64,000 bases of DNA from Mactra quadrangularis. Lineage: Eukaryota; Mollusca; Bivalvia; Venerida; Mactridae. This document shows, piece by piece, positions 49,413 to 63,616 of the stretch (its first letter is position 1; each line of letters begins with the position of its first letter). The stretch spans positions 25,322,011 through 25,386,010 of the forward strand of contig CM046297.1 of assembly GCA_025267735.1 (NCBI GenBank), written 5' to 3'. The notes under the pieces are model-generated. The model made no database searches. It worked only from the letters and a program-made list of their open reading frames with translations, and was not told the origin of the DNA. The position numbers and the translations under genes were made by a program.

Positions 49413-52400
49413 CAGTGGCGTAGCAAGGTCTTTTTGATGTGTACGCAAAATCCTAGGGGTCAAGGGCATGGCCCGCCCCGAATTTGTTTTTCTGTAGATC
49501 ATTTCAGGAGCATTTTTGGCAACTATTCAAAATGGGTCTGTATAATTCAATCTGGACACAAATATAGGAAGACAACATTCATACAAATTATCATTCAATT
49601 TTAACCAGCGTTTAAAGAATTATATAGACTGGATTCAAAGACAAACATCGAATTTTAAAACCGTAAATTCAACTCCCAAAAGGCATCGCAAGTCCCATTG
49701 AAATATAACTTGACATAAGGTTAGTAAAATAACGATCAAGCAGTTTTGTTTTACACACCCCTACCCCCCTCAGGCGAAAGATTTTATTACATTTTTGGCG
49801 TTTGTATTTTTACAATTTTCTGGACCAGTGTGTACGCAGCTGCGTACTCTGCGTACTGGTAGCTACGCGCCTGATGGCTATTGATGATGAAATTTATGCT
49901 GGAAAACACTCAATATTATAATATTTTACGTCCTCTAACGTCATGACGTCAAAAAACGTCACAGTTGCATATGACGTAATAACGTAACGTATACAACGTC
50001 AGAATCACTATAACGACATATAAAGCGCACAAAGCAGCATCATATAAGAGATACAGATTTATATTACAAGAAGAAATAATGAGAGACATGACAAAATTGA
50101 CTGGAAATGTTTGTGAAGAGTTAGCAAGGAATAGGTAAGTGTTTATTTAAAATTAAATTTCGTCAAACGTTGAGCTTTAAATACAGAATGTTACTTATTA
50201 TAAGCATTTCGTCTGTTTATTGCAACCTTCCTCTAAGTCAGATCTTCAAAAGATTTCCTGAGGTCTATGAAATATTTTCAATTCTATTATATTTCGATAC
50301 AGAAAATGGTAATGAAATAATGTCTATTTTTTAATTTAAAAAACGACGCTACAGGTTGTTATTGTTTTAAATAATTTTTAAAGCGAAATTAAAATGAACA
50401 TAAAAATAACGACAAGCTCAGTGTAGGTTAGCATATATGTTTTAATTTTTAGCACTTTTGTCCCAATTAGATATATATAAATTTATTTGATTTCAGTGAT
50501 CAAAGTGTCAAGAGTGTCACCATAACAACTGAAATAAAATGGAAACCAAACAAGTACATAGTGTTTAATGATAATGAAAGTTCTAAATCTAGTTTTTCTT
50601 CGAGACAAACCATCACTGGTGAGTTTATTTATACTAATTTATTTCGCTAGACTGTGAAGCAAGTTCATACAACTTATATTAAAACATACAACATGTTTAT
50701 AGCAAACAGAATGAAATTTACAAACACATATAGTGAACATGGCATTATCATAAACAGACATACGAAAAAAAAAAGAAATTTAAATGAATCCCATGGTGAT
50801 CACCCGCATATATTATATATATAACCCATAGTAAAAACATGTAATTATGATAAAATAAAATGAAGAAACACGCCCTTCATACAAGTATAGGGCTAAATAT
50901 TTTGTTTGTATTGTATAAAGATATTATATTCAGCCTAGTCTGGTAAGAAATGTAACATTTACATGGTCAATTTAAATCTGAAGGCACACCTTTGCAGGAT
51001 CTGTACTAAACATTTTCACCAAATCAAAAATGCTTAGTCCGATCTAAAAAAGGAAAAATCGTGTACATAATATTATGCATAATATAATGGAAAAGATATC
51101 GAACGTTTGGAAGGGTTGATTAGTCTTGGTTATAGACAAGGTCCAGGAAACCTAGGTAAGGTGAGCTTGCCTCAGTAAAATGACAATAATGTTTGTCGAC
51201 ACGGCGTTAAACCCACTGGCACCAGAGTCCTCGCACTCGTTAAATACGCACACATATAATAATAAGTACACATTAACATAGATCCCATGCTACTCAAAAA
51301 TGACTTACAGTCAAGAAATACACTAATGGACAGGTACATTTTCCCAATTCTAGGGGGGGGGGTCCGGACCCCCCTGACCCCCTTTGGATCCGCCTTTGTG
51401 GACCCTACGTTTTAAGCAACTCTTGTAAAAATTGGACTGATATGAAAATCACTAATTTGAGAATGGTGATTTTATTATCAGTAAATATAATTTGTATTAT
51501 AATTGTTATTTTAAGAAGGGTTTTACTAACAATTAAATCTCCGTTTTGCCATTATATGCTCATTTTCGCCTAAAAGTCTCCATTTCGTATCTTATCCATG
51601 CCAGTTTTAAATGACGTAAATAGGCACATGGATTTCGTGCATAATTACTTGTGTAATCCGTGTGGTTCAGACGACCAAAATATTTAGAATTTACTTTTTA
51701 GAGAGCAACTTCTATGAAATAGGATAACTTGAAAGTTAAAGGTGCAATGATGAAGGATAAAATTCTAGAATTTATTCAATGTCGATTCTGGGTATTACGA
51801 AGTGTTTGGATATTTCAGGTAAGAGGTTTAATTAACAATTGAGAGCCGTCAATGGACAGCGCGCTCTACTATTAGGAGTGGTCTTGTAAACGGAATCAAT
51901 TATGAAATTCAATTGAGATGAGAAAAATTTAACAAGAAAACTTTCATTGATTGCAGCTTTTTATTTTTTGCAGATCTTCTTACTAAAACATTTTCAATAT
52001 AAAAGGCTCACAATTTAAAATAGTAAAAATTCAAGCTAGAGTGATGCAACTTTAAAATTGACTTCCGATGGTAATACCGTAGTCATGTGTGAATATTCAA
52101 ATCAATCCCTTCAGTAGTTGCCAAGATAAAATGTTGCATTAGAACTTAACGTAGAATTTTTGTTTGTATGTAAGGGCCATAATTTAGTATAAATTATTGT
52201 TAGTTTTATGAATTATAGTATTTAATATCTAATGGTAAATTTTATCCTACATGATAGAAGTTTCAAATGAAACCCTTTAGAAGTTGCAATGATAAAATGT
52301 TGCGCAATAAATCTTAATCAAGAAACAGTACTCAATTATTGTGATTGTTTCAAGAAAAAATCAATGTGTGTACAATAGCATCATTGTTATTAGTATACAC

Positions 52401-53990
52401 TGCTCATGTAGACCCAAAAGGTATTAGTTATCCAAAGTAATTGGTTATTTAGATTTTTATACATAAAAATCAATATAAGGTTTCTCTTTTGCAAGAGCCA
52501 TTTTGACAAAAAAATGACATAAAAACAAAACATTAATAAAAAGGTCTTACAACACAGAAAATTAAGTTTAATAGTAAAAAACACAGATGTACAAAAAAAT
52601 ATTTGAGCTCTGTGTCGAAAAATTCCAAGTACGAGAAATGATACGTAGCAAAAATACCGACGCACATAGAATTCAACAGAAACTAATTTACGAAAGTTTT
52701 TAGGTCGAAGAGTCCAGGGGGCGAAAACAAAAATAGTTCCGTTTTAAAAAGTACCGAAATGCGTGGCTTTTATCATCGATTTATTCATTCGAACGCTCTT
52801 GGTTTTATCAAAACGAACTTTTTTGCCGGCGATATTGTCCGAACTTTTCGATTGAGCTTAAAAAACCTATACCATACCCCAGAAAAATGTTTCGTCCCTC
52901 ATTTCGTAACTCAATTCCTGTTATAGGCCCTACCGGCATGTATATGTACGTATCTCGGAACTGTGTTTGTTTTACTTGTGTGAATTTCTATATTTGTTTG
53001 AGGCGAAAGTTTATTACTGCACTTTAATAGTTGCACAAGCATTTAATTGTGTCCGTACTTCACATTACTTTATTGATTGATTTAAAATATGTTTAACTGT
53101 TTCACTACTACTGCATTTCATGCTATTCTATATTGCGTATGGGATAAAATATTGCACATTGAACCGCATATTACATACATTAGATTTACTGTATATAAAG
53201 TTGTATATTGAATATAAAATTGTAAATTGTATAAAAATGTATAGATCTATATGTATAAATAAAACAATAATGTATATATAGATAATTATTGTTATAATTT
53301 TTTATGTTATTGTATTTTTACCACTTTTTTATTTGGTTTACATTCACAAAGGTATAATTTCTATAATCTAAAGTATGTGCTTTGTAGTTGGTTAACAGCT
53401 AAATCCAGATATTTAGCCTTTCCAGGACAGTGACTAAGTTGACTGACAGCCGTTATATGACATATACAATGTGTTGCTATGACGGTAAACCCAACAAAAC
53501 AAAAATAAAATAAGCATCATTAAATATAAGTATATAATATACAGTCACATATAAGTAATTCGTTTTCTCCAGACTAGTTATTTTGGTGATTTATAAGCAA
53601 GGAAAATATATAAGGGAGACAATGTCAAATTAAATACGTTTGAAACTGAACTGAATTTATTTGACTCTCTCGTCTACAAATACATGTTGTACTCGTAACA
53701 TGTTAATTAGCGATATTTTTCATTGGTTAAACTGTTACATAGACACAGAGTCATACAAAAGCCAAGTAATCACTTCTTTTGGTATAACATTTTATGTGTT
53801 CCGTCGTTCTCATATACCACGACACTTTTTTCATTAACACGACCATCAGAACTGCTTAGTAAATTGTATGACAAATTAAGCAATAGGAACAATCTTAAAG
53901 ATCGCCGAGGTTGTTCCGAATGCAAAATTAGACACAATAAATAATTCACCTCATTATTAAATTATTTTTTAATTTAAAATTGGTCATGGC
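49413..53990 (+). repeat. Array unit 10
   Basis: 4578 bp. Six C again. Private CTTAACGTAG, TAGATAATT and one T fewer in CAGCTTTTTATT. G tract 10. Confidence 0.97.
50079..53944 (+). CDS. Predicted small spliced gene, array copy 10
   Basis: Exons 50079-50134, 50497-50618, 53850-53944 (alternative proximal last exon 50998-51047). Coding exons match copy 1; private changes CTTAACGTAG and TAGATAATT are intronic. Confidence 0.4.
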
Positions 53991-56900
53991 CAGTGGCGTA
54001 GCAAGGTCTTTTTGATGTGTACGCAAAATCCTAGGGGTCAAGGGCATGGCCCGCCCCGAATTTGTTTTTCTGTAGATCATTTCAGGAGCATTTTTGGCAA
54101 CTATTCAAAATGGGTCTGTATAATTCAATCTGGACACAAATATAGGAAGACAACATTCATACAAATTATCATTCAATTTTAACCAGCGTTTAAAGAATTA
54201 TATAGACTGGATTCAAAGACAAACATCGAATTTTAAAACCGTAAATTCAACTCCCAAAAGGCATCGCAAGTCCCATTGAAATATAACTTGACATAAGGTT
54301 AGTAAAATAACGATCAAGCAGTTTTGTTTTACACACCCCTACCCCCCTCAGGCGAAAGATTTTATTACATTTTTGGCGTTTGTATTTTTACAATTTTCTG
54401 GACCAGTGTGTACGCAGCTGCGTACTCTGCGTACTGGTAGCTACGCGCCTGATGGCTATTGATGATGAAATTTATGCTGGAAAACACTCAATATTATAAT
54501 ATTTTACGTCCTCTAACGTCATGACGTCAAAAAACGTCACAGTTGCATATGACGTAATAACGTAACGTATACAACGTCAGAATCACTATAACGACATATA
54601 AAGCGCACAAAGCAGCATCATATAAGAGATACAGATTTATATTACAAGAAGAAATAATGAGAGACATGACAAAATTGACTGGAAATGTTTGTGAAGAGTT
54701 AGCAAGGAATAGGTAAGTGTTTATTTAAAATTAAATTTCGTCAAACGTTGAGCTTTAAATACAGAATGTTACTTATTATAAGCATTTCGTCTGTTTATTG
54801 CAACCTTCCTCTAAGTCAGATCTTCAAAAGATTTCCTGAGGTCTATGAAATATTTTCAATTCTATTATATTTCGATACAGAAAATGGTAATGAAATAATG
54901 TCTATTTTTTAATTTAAAAAACGACGCTACAGGTTGTTATTGTTTTAAATAATTTTTAAAGCGAAATTAAAATGAACATAAAAATAACGACAAGCTCAGT
55001 GTAGGTTAGCATATATGTTTTAATTTTTAGCACTTTTGTCCCAATTAGATATATATAAATTTATTTGATTTCAGTGATCAAAGTGTCAAGAGTGTCACCA
55101 TAACAACTGAAATAAAATGGAAACCAAACAAGTACATAGTGTTTAATGATAATGAAAGTTCTAAATCTAGTTTTTCTTCGAGACAAACCATCACTGGTGA
55201 GTTTATTTATACTAATTTATTTCGCTAGACTGTGAAGCAAGTTCATACAACTTATATTAAAACATACAACATGTTTATAGCAAACAGAATGAAATTTACA
55301 AACACATATAGTGAACATGGCATTATCATAAACAGACATACGAAAAAAAAAAGAAATTTAAATGAATCCCATGGTGATCACCCGCATATATTATATATAT
55401 AACCCATAGTAAAAACATGTAATTATGATAAAATAAAATGAAGAAACACGCCCTTCATACAAGTATAGGGCTAAATATTTTGTTTGTATTGTATAAAGAT
55501 ATTATATTCAGCCTAGTCTGGTAAGAAATGTAACATTTACATGGTCAATTTAAATCTGAAGGCACACCTTTGCAGGATCTGTACTAAACATTTTCACCAA
55601 ATCAAAAATGCTTAGTCCGATCTAAAAAAGGAAAAATCGTGTACATAATATTATGCATAATATAATGGAAAAGATATCGAACGTTTGGAAGGGTTGATTA
55701 GTCTTGGTTATAGACAAGGTCCAGGAAACCTAGGTAAGGTGAGCTTGCCTCAGTAAAATGACAATAATGTTTGTCGACACGGCGTTAAACCCACTGGCAC
55801 CAGAGTCCTCGCACTCGTTAAATACGCACACATATAATAATAAGTACACATTAACATAGATCCCATGCTACTCAAAAATGACTTACAGTCAAGAAATACA
55901 CTAATGGACAGGTACATTTTCCCAATTCTAGGGGGGGGGGTCCGGACCCCCCTGACCCCCTTTGGATCCGCCTTTGTGGACCCTACGTTTTAAGCAACTC
56001 TTGTAAAAATTGGACTGATATGAAAATCACTAATTTGAGAATGGTGATTTTATTATCAGTAAATATAATTTGTATTATAATTGTTATTTTAAGAAGGGTT
56101 TTACTAACAATTAAATCTCCGTTTTGCCATTATATGCTCATTTTCGCCTAAAAGTCTCCATTTCGTATCTTATCCATGCCAGTTTTAAATGACGTAAATA
56201 GGCACATGGATTTCGTGCATAATTACTTGTGTAATCCGTGTGGTTCAGACGACCAAAATATTTAGAATTTACTTTTTAGAGAGCAACTTCTATGAAATAG
56301 GATAACTTGAAAGTTAAAGGTGCAATGATGAAGGATAAAATTCTAGAATTTATTCAATGTCGATTCTGGGTATTACGAAGTGTTTGGATATTTCAGGTAA
56401 GAGGTTTAATTAACAATTGAGAGCCGTCAATGGACAGCGCGCTCTACTATTAGGAGTGGTCTTGTAAACGGAATCAATTATGAAATTCAATTGAGATGAG
56501 AAAAATTTAACAAGAAAACTTTCATTGATTGCAGCTTTTTTATTTTTTGCAGATCTTCTTACTAAAACATTTTCAATATAAAAGGCTCACAATTTAAAAT
56601 AGTAAAAATTCAAGCTAGAGTGATGCAACTTTAAAATTGACTTCCGATGGTAATACCGTAGTCATGTGTGAATATTCAAATCAATCCCTTCAGTAGTTGC
56701 CAAGATAAAATGTTGCATTAGAACTTAACTTAGAATTTTTGTTTGTATGTAAGGGCCATAATTTAGTATAAATTATTGTTAGTTTTATGAATTATAGTAT
56801 TTAATATCTAATGGTAAATTTTATCCTACATGATAGAAGTTTCAAATGAAACCCTTTAGAAGTTGCAATGATAAAATGTTGCGCAATAAATCTTAATCAA

Positions 56901-58569
56901 GAAACAGTACTCAATTATTGTGATTGTTTCAAGAAAAAATCAATGTGTGTACAATAGCATCATTGTTATTAGTATACACTGCTCATGTAGACCCAAAAGG
57001 TATTAGTTATCCAAAGTAATTGGTTATTTAGATTTTTATACATAAAAATCAATATAAGGTTTCTCTTTTGCAAGAGCCATTTTGACAAAAAAATGACATA
57101 AAAACAAAACATTAATAAAAAGGTCTTACAACACAGAAAATTAAGTTTAATAGTAAAAAACACAGATGTACAAAAAAATATTTGAGCTCTGTGTCGAAAA
57201 ATTCCAAGTACGAGAAATGATACGTAGCAAAAATACCGACGCACATAGAATTCAACAGAAACTAATTTACGAAAGTTTTTAGGTCGAAGAGTCCAGGGGG
57301 CGAAAACAAAAATAGTTCCGTTTTAAAAAGTACCGAAATGCGTGGCTTTTATCATCGATTTATTCATTCGAACGCTCTTGGTTTTATCAAAACGAACTTT
57401 TTTGCCGGCGATATTGTCCGAACTTTTCGATTGAGCTTAAAAAACCTATACCATACCCCAGAAAAATGTTTCGTCCCTCATTTCGTAACTCAATTCCTGT
57501 TATAGGCCCTACCGGCATGTATATGTACGTATCTCGGAACTGTGTTTGTTTTACTTGTGTGAATTTCTATATTTGTTTGAGGCGAAAGTTTATTACTGCA
57601 CTTTAATAGTTGCACAAGCATTTAATTGTGTCCGTACTTCACATTACTTTATTGATTGATTTAAAATATGTTTAACTGTTTCACTACTACTGCATTTCAT
57701 GCTATTCTATATTGCGTATGGGATAAAATATTGCACATTGAACCGCATATTACATACATTAGATTTACTGTATATAAAGTTGTATATTGAATATAAAATT
57801 GTAAATTGTATAAAAATGTATAGATCTATATGTATAAATAAAACAATAATGTATATATAGTTAATTATTGTTATAATTTTTTATGTTATTGTATTTTTAC
57901 CACTTTTTTATTTGGTTTACATTCACAAAGGTATAATTTCTATAATCTAAAGTATGTGCTTTGTAGTTGGTTAACAGCTAAATCCAGATATTTAGCCTTT
58001 CCAGGACAGTGACTAAGTTGACTGACAGCCGTTATATGACATATACAATGTGTTGCTATGACGGTAAACCCAACAAAACAAAAATAAAATAAGCATCATT
58101 AAATATAAGTATATAATATACAGTCACATATAAGTAATTCGTTTTCTCCAGACTAGTTATTTTGGTGATTTATAAGCAAGGAAAATATATAAGGGAGACA
58201 ATGTCAAATTAAATACGTTTGAAACTGAACTGAATTTATTTGACTCTCTCGTCTACAAATACATGTTGTACTCGTAACATGTTAATTAGCGATATTTTTC
58301 ATTGGTTAAACTGTTACATAGACACAGAGTCATACAAAAGCCAAGTAATCACTTCTTTTGGTATAACATTTTATGTGTTCCGTCGTTCTCATATACCACG
58401 ACACTTTTTTCATTAACACGACCATCAGAACTGCTTAGTAAATTGTATGACAAATTAAGCAATAGGAACAATCTTAAAGATCGCCGAGGTTGTTCCGAAT
58501 GCAAAATTAGACACAATAAATAATTCACCTCATTATTAAATTATTTTTTAATTTAAAATTGGTCATGGC
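53991..58569 (+). repeat. Array unit 11
   Basis: 4579 bp. Six C, double GATGA, AAGTACCG, G tract 10. No private change noted; closest to a consensus of units 4-12. Confidence 0.97.
54657..58523 (+). CDS. Predicted small spliced gene, array copy 11
   Basis: Exons 54657-54712, 55075-55196, 58429-58523 (alternative proximal last exon 55576-55625). Coding exons match copy 1, and I noted no private change in the unit. Confidence 0.4.
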
Positions 58570-61500
58570 CAGTGGCGTAGCAAGGTCTTTTTGATGTGTA
58601 CGCAAAATCCTAGGGGTCAAGGGCATGGCCCGCCCCGAATTTGTTTTTCTGTAGATCATTTCAGGAGCATTTTTGGCAACTATTCAAAATGGGTCTGTAT
58701 AATTCAATCTGGACACAAATATAGGAAGACAACATTCATACAAATTATCATTCAATTTTAACCAGCGTTTAAAGAATTATATAGACTGGATTCAAAGACA
58801 AACATCGAATTTTAAAACCGTAAATTCAACTCCCAAAAGGCATCGCAAGTCCCATTGAAATATAACTTGACATAAGGTTAGTAAAATAACGATCAAGCAG
58901 TTTTGTTTTACACACCCCTACCCCCCTCAGGCGAAAGATTTTATTACATTTTTGGCGTTTGTATTTTTACAATTTTCTGGACCAGTGTGTACGCAGCTGC
59001 GTACTCTGCGTACTGGTAGCTACGCGCCTGATGGCTATTGATGATGAAATTTATGCTGGAAAACACTCAATATTATAATATTTTACGTCCTCTAACGTCA
59101 TGACGTCAAAAAACGTCACAGTTGCATATGACGTAATAACGTAACGTATACAACGTCAGAATCACTATAACGACATATAAAGCGCACAAAGCAGCATCAT
59201 ATAAGAGATACAGATTTATATTACAAGAAGAAATAATGAGAGACATGACAAAATTGACTGGAAATGTTTGTGAAGAGTTAGCAAGGAATAGGTAAGTGTT
59301 TATTTAAAATTAAATTTCGTCAAACGTTGAGCTTTAAATACAGAATGTTACTTATTATAAGCATTTCGTCTGTTTATTGCAACCTTCCTCTAAGTCAGAT
59401 CTTCAAAAGATTTCCTGAGGTCTATGAAATATTTTCAATTCTATTATATTTCGATACAGAAAATGGTAATGAAATAATGTCTATTTTTTAATTTAAAAAA
59501 CGACGCTACAGGTTGTTATTGTTTTAAATAATTTTTAAAGCGAAATTAAAATGAACATAAAAATAACGACAAGCTCAGTGTAGGTTAGCATATATGTTTT
59601 AATTTTTAGCACTTTTGTCCCAATTAGATATATATAAATTTATTTGATTTCAGTGATCAAAGTGTCAAGAGTGTCACCATAACAACTGAAATAAAATGGA
59701 AACCAAACAAGTACATAGTGTTTAATGATAATGAAAGTTCTAAATCTAGTTTTTCTTCGAGACAAACCATCACTGGTGAGTTTATTTATACTAATTTATT
59801 TCGCTAGACTGTGAAGCAAGTTCATACAACTTATATTAAAACATACAACATGTTTATAGCAAACAGAATGAAATTTACAAACACATATAGTGAACATGGC
59901 ATTATCATAAACAGACATACGAAAAAAAAAAGAAATTTAAATGAATCCCATGGTGATCACCCGCATATATTATATATATAACCCATAGTAAAAACATGTA
60001 ATTATGATAAAATAAAATGAAGAAACACGCCCTTCATACAAGTATAGGGCTAAATATTTTGTTTGTATTGTATAAAGATATTATATTCAGCCTAGTCTGG
60101 TAAGAAATGTAACATTTACATGGTCAATTTAAATCTGAAGGCACACCTTTGCAGGATCTGTACTAAACATTTTCACCAAATCAAAAATGCTTAGTCCGAT
60201 CTAAAAAAGGAAAAATCGTGTACATAATATTATGCATAATATAATGGAAAAGATATCGAACGTTTGGAAGGGTTGATTAGTCTTGGTTATAGACAAGGTC
60301 CAGGAAACCTAGGTAAGGTGAGCTTGCCTCAGTAAAATGACAATAATGTTTGTCGACACGGCGTTAAACCCACTGGCACCAGAGTCCTCGCACTCGTTAA
60401 ATACGCACACATATAATAATAAGTACACATTAACATAGATCCCATGCTACTCAAAAATGACTTACAGTCAAGAAATACACTAATGGACAGGTACATTTTC
60501 CCAATTCTAGGGGGGGGGGTCCGGACCCCCCTGACCCCCTTTGGATCCGCCTTTGTGGACCCTACGTTTTAAGCAACTCTTGTAAAAATTGGACTGATAT
60601 GAAAATCACTAATTTGAGAATGGTGATTTTATTATCAGTAAATATAATTTGTATTATAATTGTTATTTTAAGAAGGGTTTTACTAACAATTAAATCTCCG
60701 TTTTGCCATTATATGCTCATTTTCGCCTAAAAGTCTCCATTTCGTATCTTATCCATGCCAGTTTTAAATGACGTAAATAGGCACATGGATTTCGTGCATA
60801 ATTACTTGTGTAATCCGTGTGGTTCAGACGACCAAAATATTTAGAATTTACTTTTTAGAGAGCAACTTCTATGAAATAGGATAACTTGAAAGTTAAAGGT
60901 GCAATGATGAAGGATAAAATTCTAGAATTTATTCAATGTCGATTCTGGGTATTACGAAGTGTTTGGATATTTCAGGTAAGAGGTTTAATTAACAATTGAG
61001 AGCCGTCAATGGACAGCGCGCTCTACTATTAGGAGTGGTCTTGTAAACGGAATCAATTATGAAATTCAATTGAGATGAGAAAAATTTAACAAGAAAACTT
61101 TCATTGATTGCAGCTTTTTTATTTTTTGCAGATCTTCTTACTAAAACATTTTCAATATAAAAGGCTCACAATTTAAAATAGTAAAAATTCAAGCTAGAGT
61201 GATGCAACTTTAAAATTGACTTCCGATGGTAATACCGTAGTCATGTGTGAATATTCAAATCAATCCCTTCAGTAGTTGCCAAGATAAAATGTTGCATTAG
61301 AACTTAACTTAGAATTTTTGTTTGTATGTAAGGGCCATAATTTAGTATAAATTATTGTTAGTTTTATGAATTATAGTATTTAATATCTAATGGTAAATTT
61401 TATCCTACATGATAGAAGTTTCAAATGAAACCCTTTAGAAGTTGCAATGATAAAATGTTGCGCAATAAATCTTAATCAAGAAACAGTACTCAATTATTGT

Positions 61501-63154
61501 GATTGTTTCAAGAAAAAATCAATGTGTGTACAATAGCATCATTGTTATTAGTATACACTGCTCATGTAGACCCAAAAGGTATTAGTTATCCAAAGTAATT
61601 GGTTATTTAGATTTTTATACATAAAAATCAATATAAGGTTTCTCTTTTGCAAGAGCCATTTTGACAAAAAAATGACATAAAAACAAAACATTAATAAAAA
61701 GGTCTTACAACACAGAAAATTAAGTTTAATAGTAAAAAACACAGATGCACAAAAAATATTTGAGTTCTGTGTCGAAAAATTCCAAGTACGAGAAATGATA
61801 CGTAGCAAAAATACCGACGCACATAGAATTCAACAGAAACTTATTTACGAAAGTTTTTAGGTCGAAGAGTCCAGGGGGCGAAAACAAAAATAGTTCCGTT
61901 TTAAAAAGTACCGAAATGCGTGGCTTTTATCATCGATTTATTCATTCGAACGCTCTTGGTTTTATCAAAACGAACTTTTTTGCCGGCGATATTGTCCGAA
62001 CTTTTCGATTGAGCATAAAAAACCTATACCATACCCCAGAAAAATGTTTCGTCCCTCGTTTCGTAACTCAATTCCTGTTATAGGCCCTACCGGCATGTAT
62101 ATGTACGTATCTCGGAACTGTGTTTGTTTTACTTGTGTGAATTTCTATATTTGTTTGAGGCGAAAGTTTATTACTGCACTTTAATAGTTGCACAAGCATT
62201 TAATTGTGTCCGTACTTCACATTACTTTATTGATTGATTTAAAATATGTTTAACTGTTTCACTACTACTGCATTTCATGCTATTCTATATTGCGTATGGG
62301 ATAAAATATTGCACATTGAACCGCATATTACATACATTAGATTTACTGTATATAAAGTTGTATATTGAATATAAAATTGTAAATTGTATAAAAATGTATA
62401 GATCTATACATTGTATGTATAAATAAAACAATAATGTATATATAGTTAATTATTGTTATGATTTTTTATGTTATTGTATTTTTACCACTTTTTTATTTGG
62501 TTTACATTCACAAAGGTATAATTTCTATAATCTAAAGTATGTGCTTTGTAGTTGGTTAACAGCTAAATCCAGAGATTTAGCCTTTCCAGGACAGTGACTA
62601 AGTTGACTGACCGCCGTTATATGACATATACAATGTGTTGCTATGACGGTAAACCCAACAAAACAAAAATAAAATAAGCATCATTAAATATAAGTATATA
62701 ATATACAGTCACATATAAGTAATTCGTTTTCTCCAGACTAGTTATTTTGGTGATTTATAAGCAAGGAAAATATATAAGGGAGACAATGTCAAATTAAATA
62801 CGTTTGAAACTGAACTGAATTTATTTGACTCTCTCGTCTACAAATACATGTTGTACTCGTAACATGTTAATTAGCGATATTTTTCATTGGTTAAACTGTT
62901 ACATAGACACAGAGTCATACAAAAGCCAAGTAATCACTTCTTTTGGTATAACATTTTATGTGTTCCGTCGTTCTCATATACCACGACACTTTTTTCATTA
63001 ACACGACCATCAGAACTGCTTAGTAAATTGTATGACAAATTAAGCAATAGGAACAATCTTAAAGATCGCCGAGGTTGTTCCGAATGCAAAATTAGACACA
63101 ATAAATAATTCACCTCATTATTAAATTATTTTTTAATTTAAAATTGGTCATGAC
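58570..63154 (+). repeat. Array unit 12 (right-edge, most diverged)
   Basis: 4585 bp. The first two thirds are like unit 11. From about 61.7 kb it has many private changes: GATGCAC, GAGTTCTG, AACTTATTT, GAGCATAAA, CCTCGTTTC, a 7-bp insertion CATTGTA near 62409, TTATGATT, CAGAGATTTA, GACCGCCG, and ATGAC at the junction with the last R. Confidence 0.97.
59236..63108 (+). CDS. Predicted small spliced gene, array copy 12
   Basis: Exons 59236-59291, 59654-59775, 63014-63108 (alternative proximal last exon 60155-60204). The distal exon lies in the diverged right edge of the array (about 61.7-63.6 kb), where I noted roughly ten changes, yet its 95 bp are unchanged. That is compatible with constraint but too short to prove it. 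Confidence 0.4.
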
Positions 63155-63616
63155 CAGTGGCGTAGCAAGGTCTTTTTGATGTGTACGCAAAATCCTAGGG
63201 GTCAAGGGCATGCCCCGCCCCGAATTTGTTTTTCTGTAGATCATTTCAGGAGCATTTTTGGCAACTATTCAAAATGGGTCTGTATAATTCAATCTGGACA
63301 CAAATATAGGAAGACAACATTCATACAAATTATCATTCAATTTTAACCAGCGTTTAAAGAATTATATAGACTGGATTCAAAGACAAACATCGAATTTTAA
63401 AACCGTAAATTCAACTCCCAAAAGGCATCGCAAGTCCCATTGAAATATAACTTGACATAAGGTTAGTAAAATAACGATCAAGCAGTTTTGTTTTACACAC
63501 CCCTACCCCCCTCAGGCGAAAGATTTTATTACATTTTTTGGCGTTTGTATTTTTACAATTTTCTGGACCAGTGTGTACGCAGCTGCGTACTCTGCGTACT
63601 GGTAGCTACGCGCCTG
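63155..63616 (+). mobile_element. Element R, copy 13 (right terminal)
   Basis: 462 bp, ends CGCCTG and is followed by GTAGA and single-copy sequence. Its left flank reads ATGAC instead of ATGGC. It shares TGCCCC with copy 1 and has one extra T in the T tract of ACATTTTTTGGCG. Confidence 0.75.

Larger units (their letters stand above)
8196..63616 (+). repeat. Complete tandem array: 12 units of about 4.58 kb plus terminal R
   Basis: Unit starts (each at CAGTGGCGTAGC): 8196, 12775, 17350, 21927, 26507, 31086, 35668, 40253, 44835, 49413, 53991, 58570, and the terminal fragment at 63155. Periods are 4575-4585 bp; all units have the same orientation. Copies differ by scattered single changes and by homopolymer lengths. 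Each unit is R (461-462 bp) plus internal sequence I (about 4.12 kb). The array is bracketed by GTAGA at 8191-8195 and 63617-63621. Single-copy sequence lies on both sides, so the array is complete in this assembly. Confidence 0.98.

Noticed and set aside
8196..63616. Array as rDNA, 5S, snRNA, tRNA or histone gene repeats
   Set aside because: No rRNA, snRNA or histone sequence is recognisable in the unit; the only tRNA-related part is a headless SINE tail.
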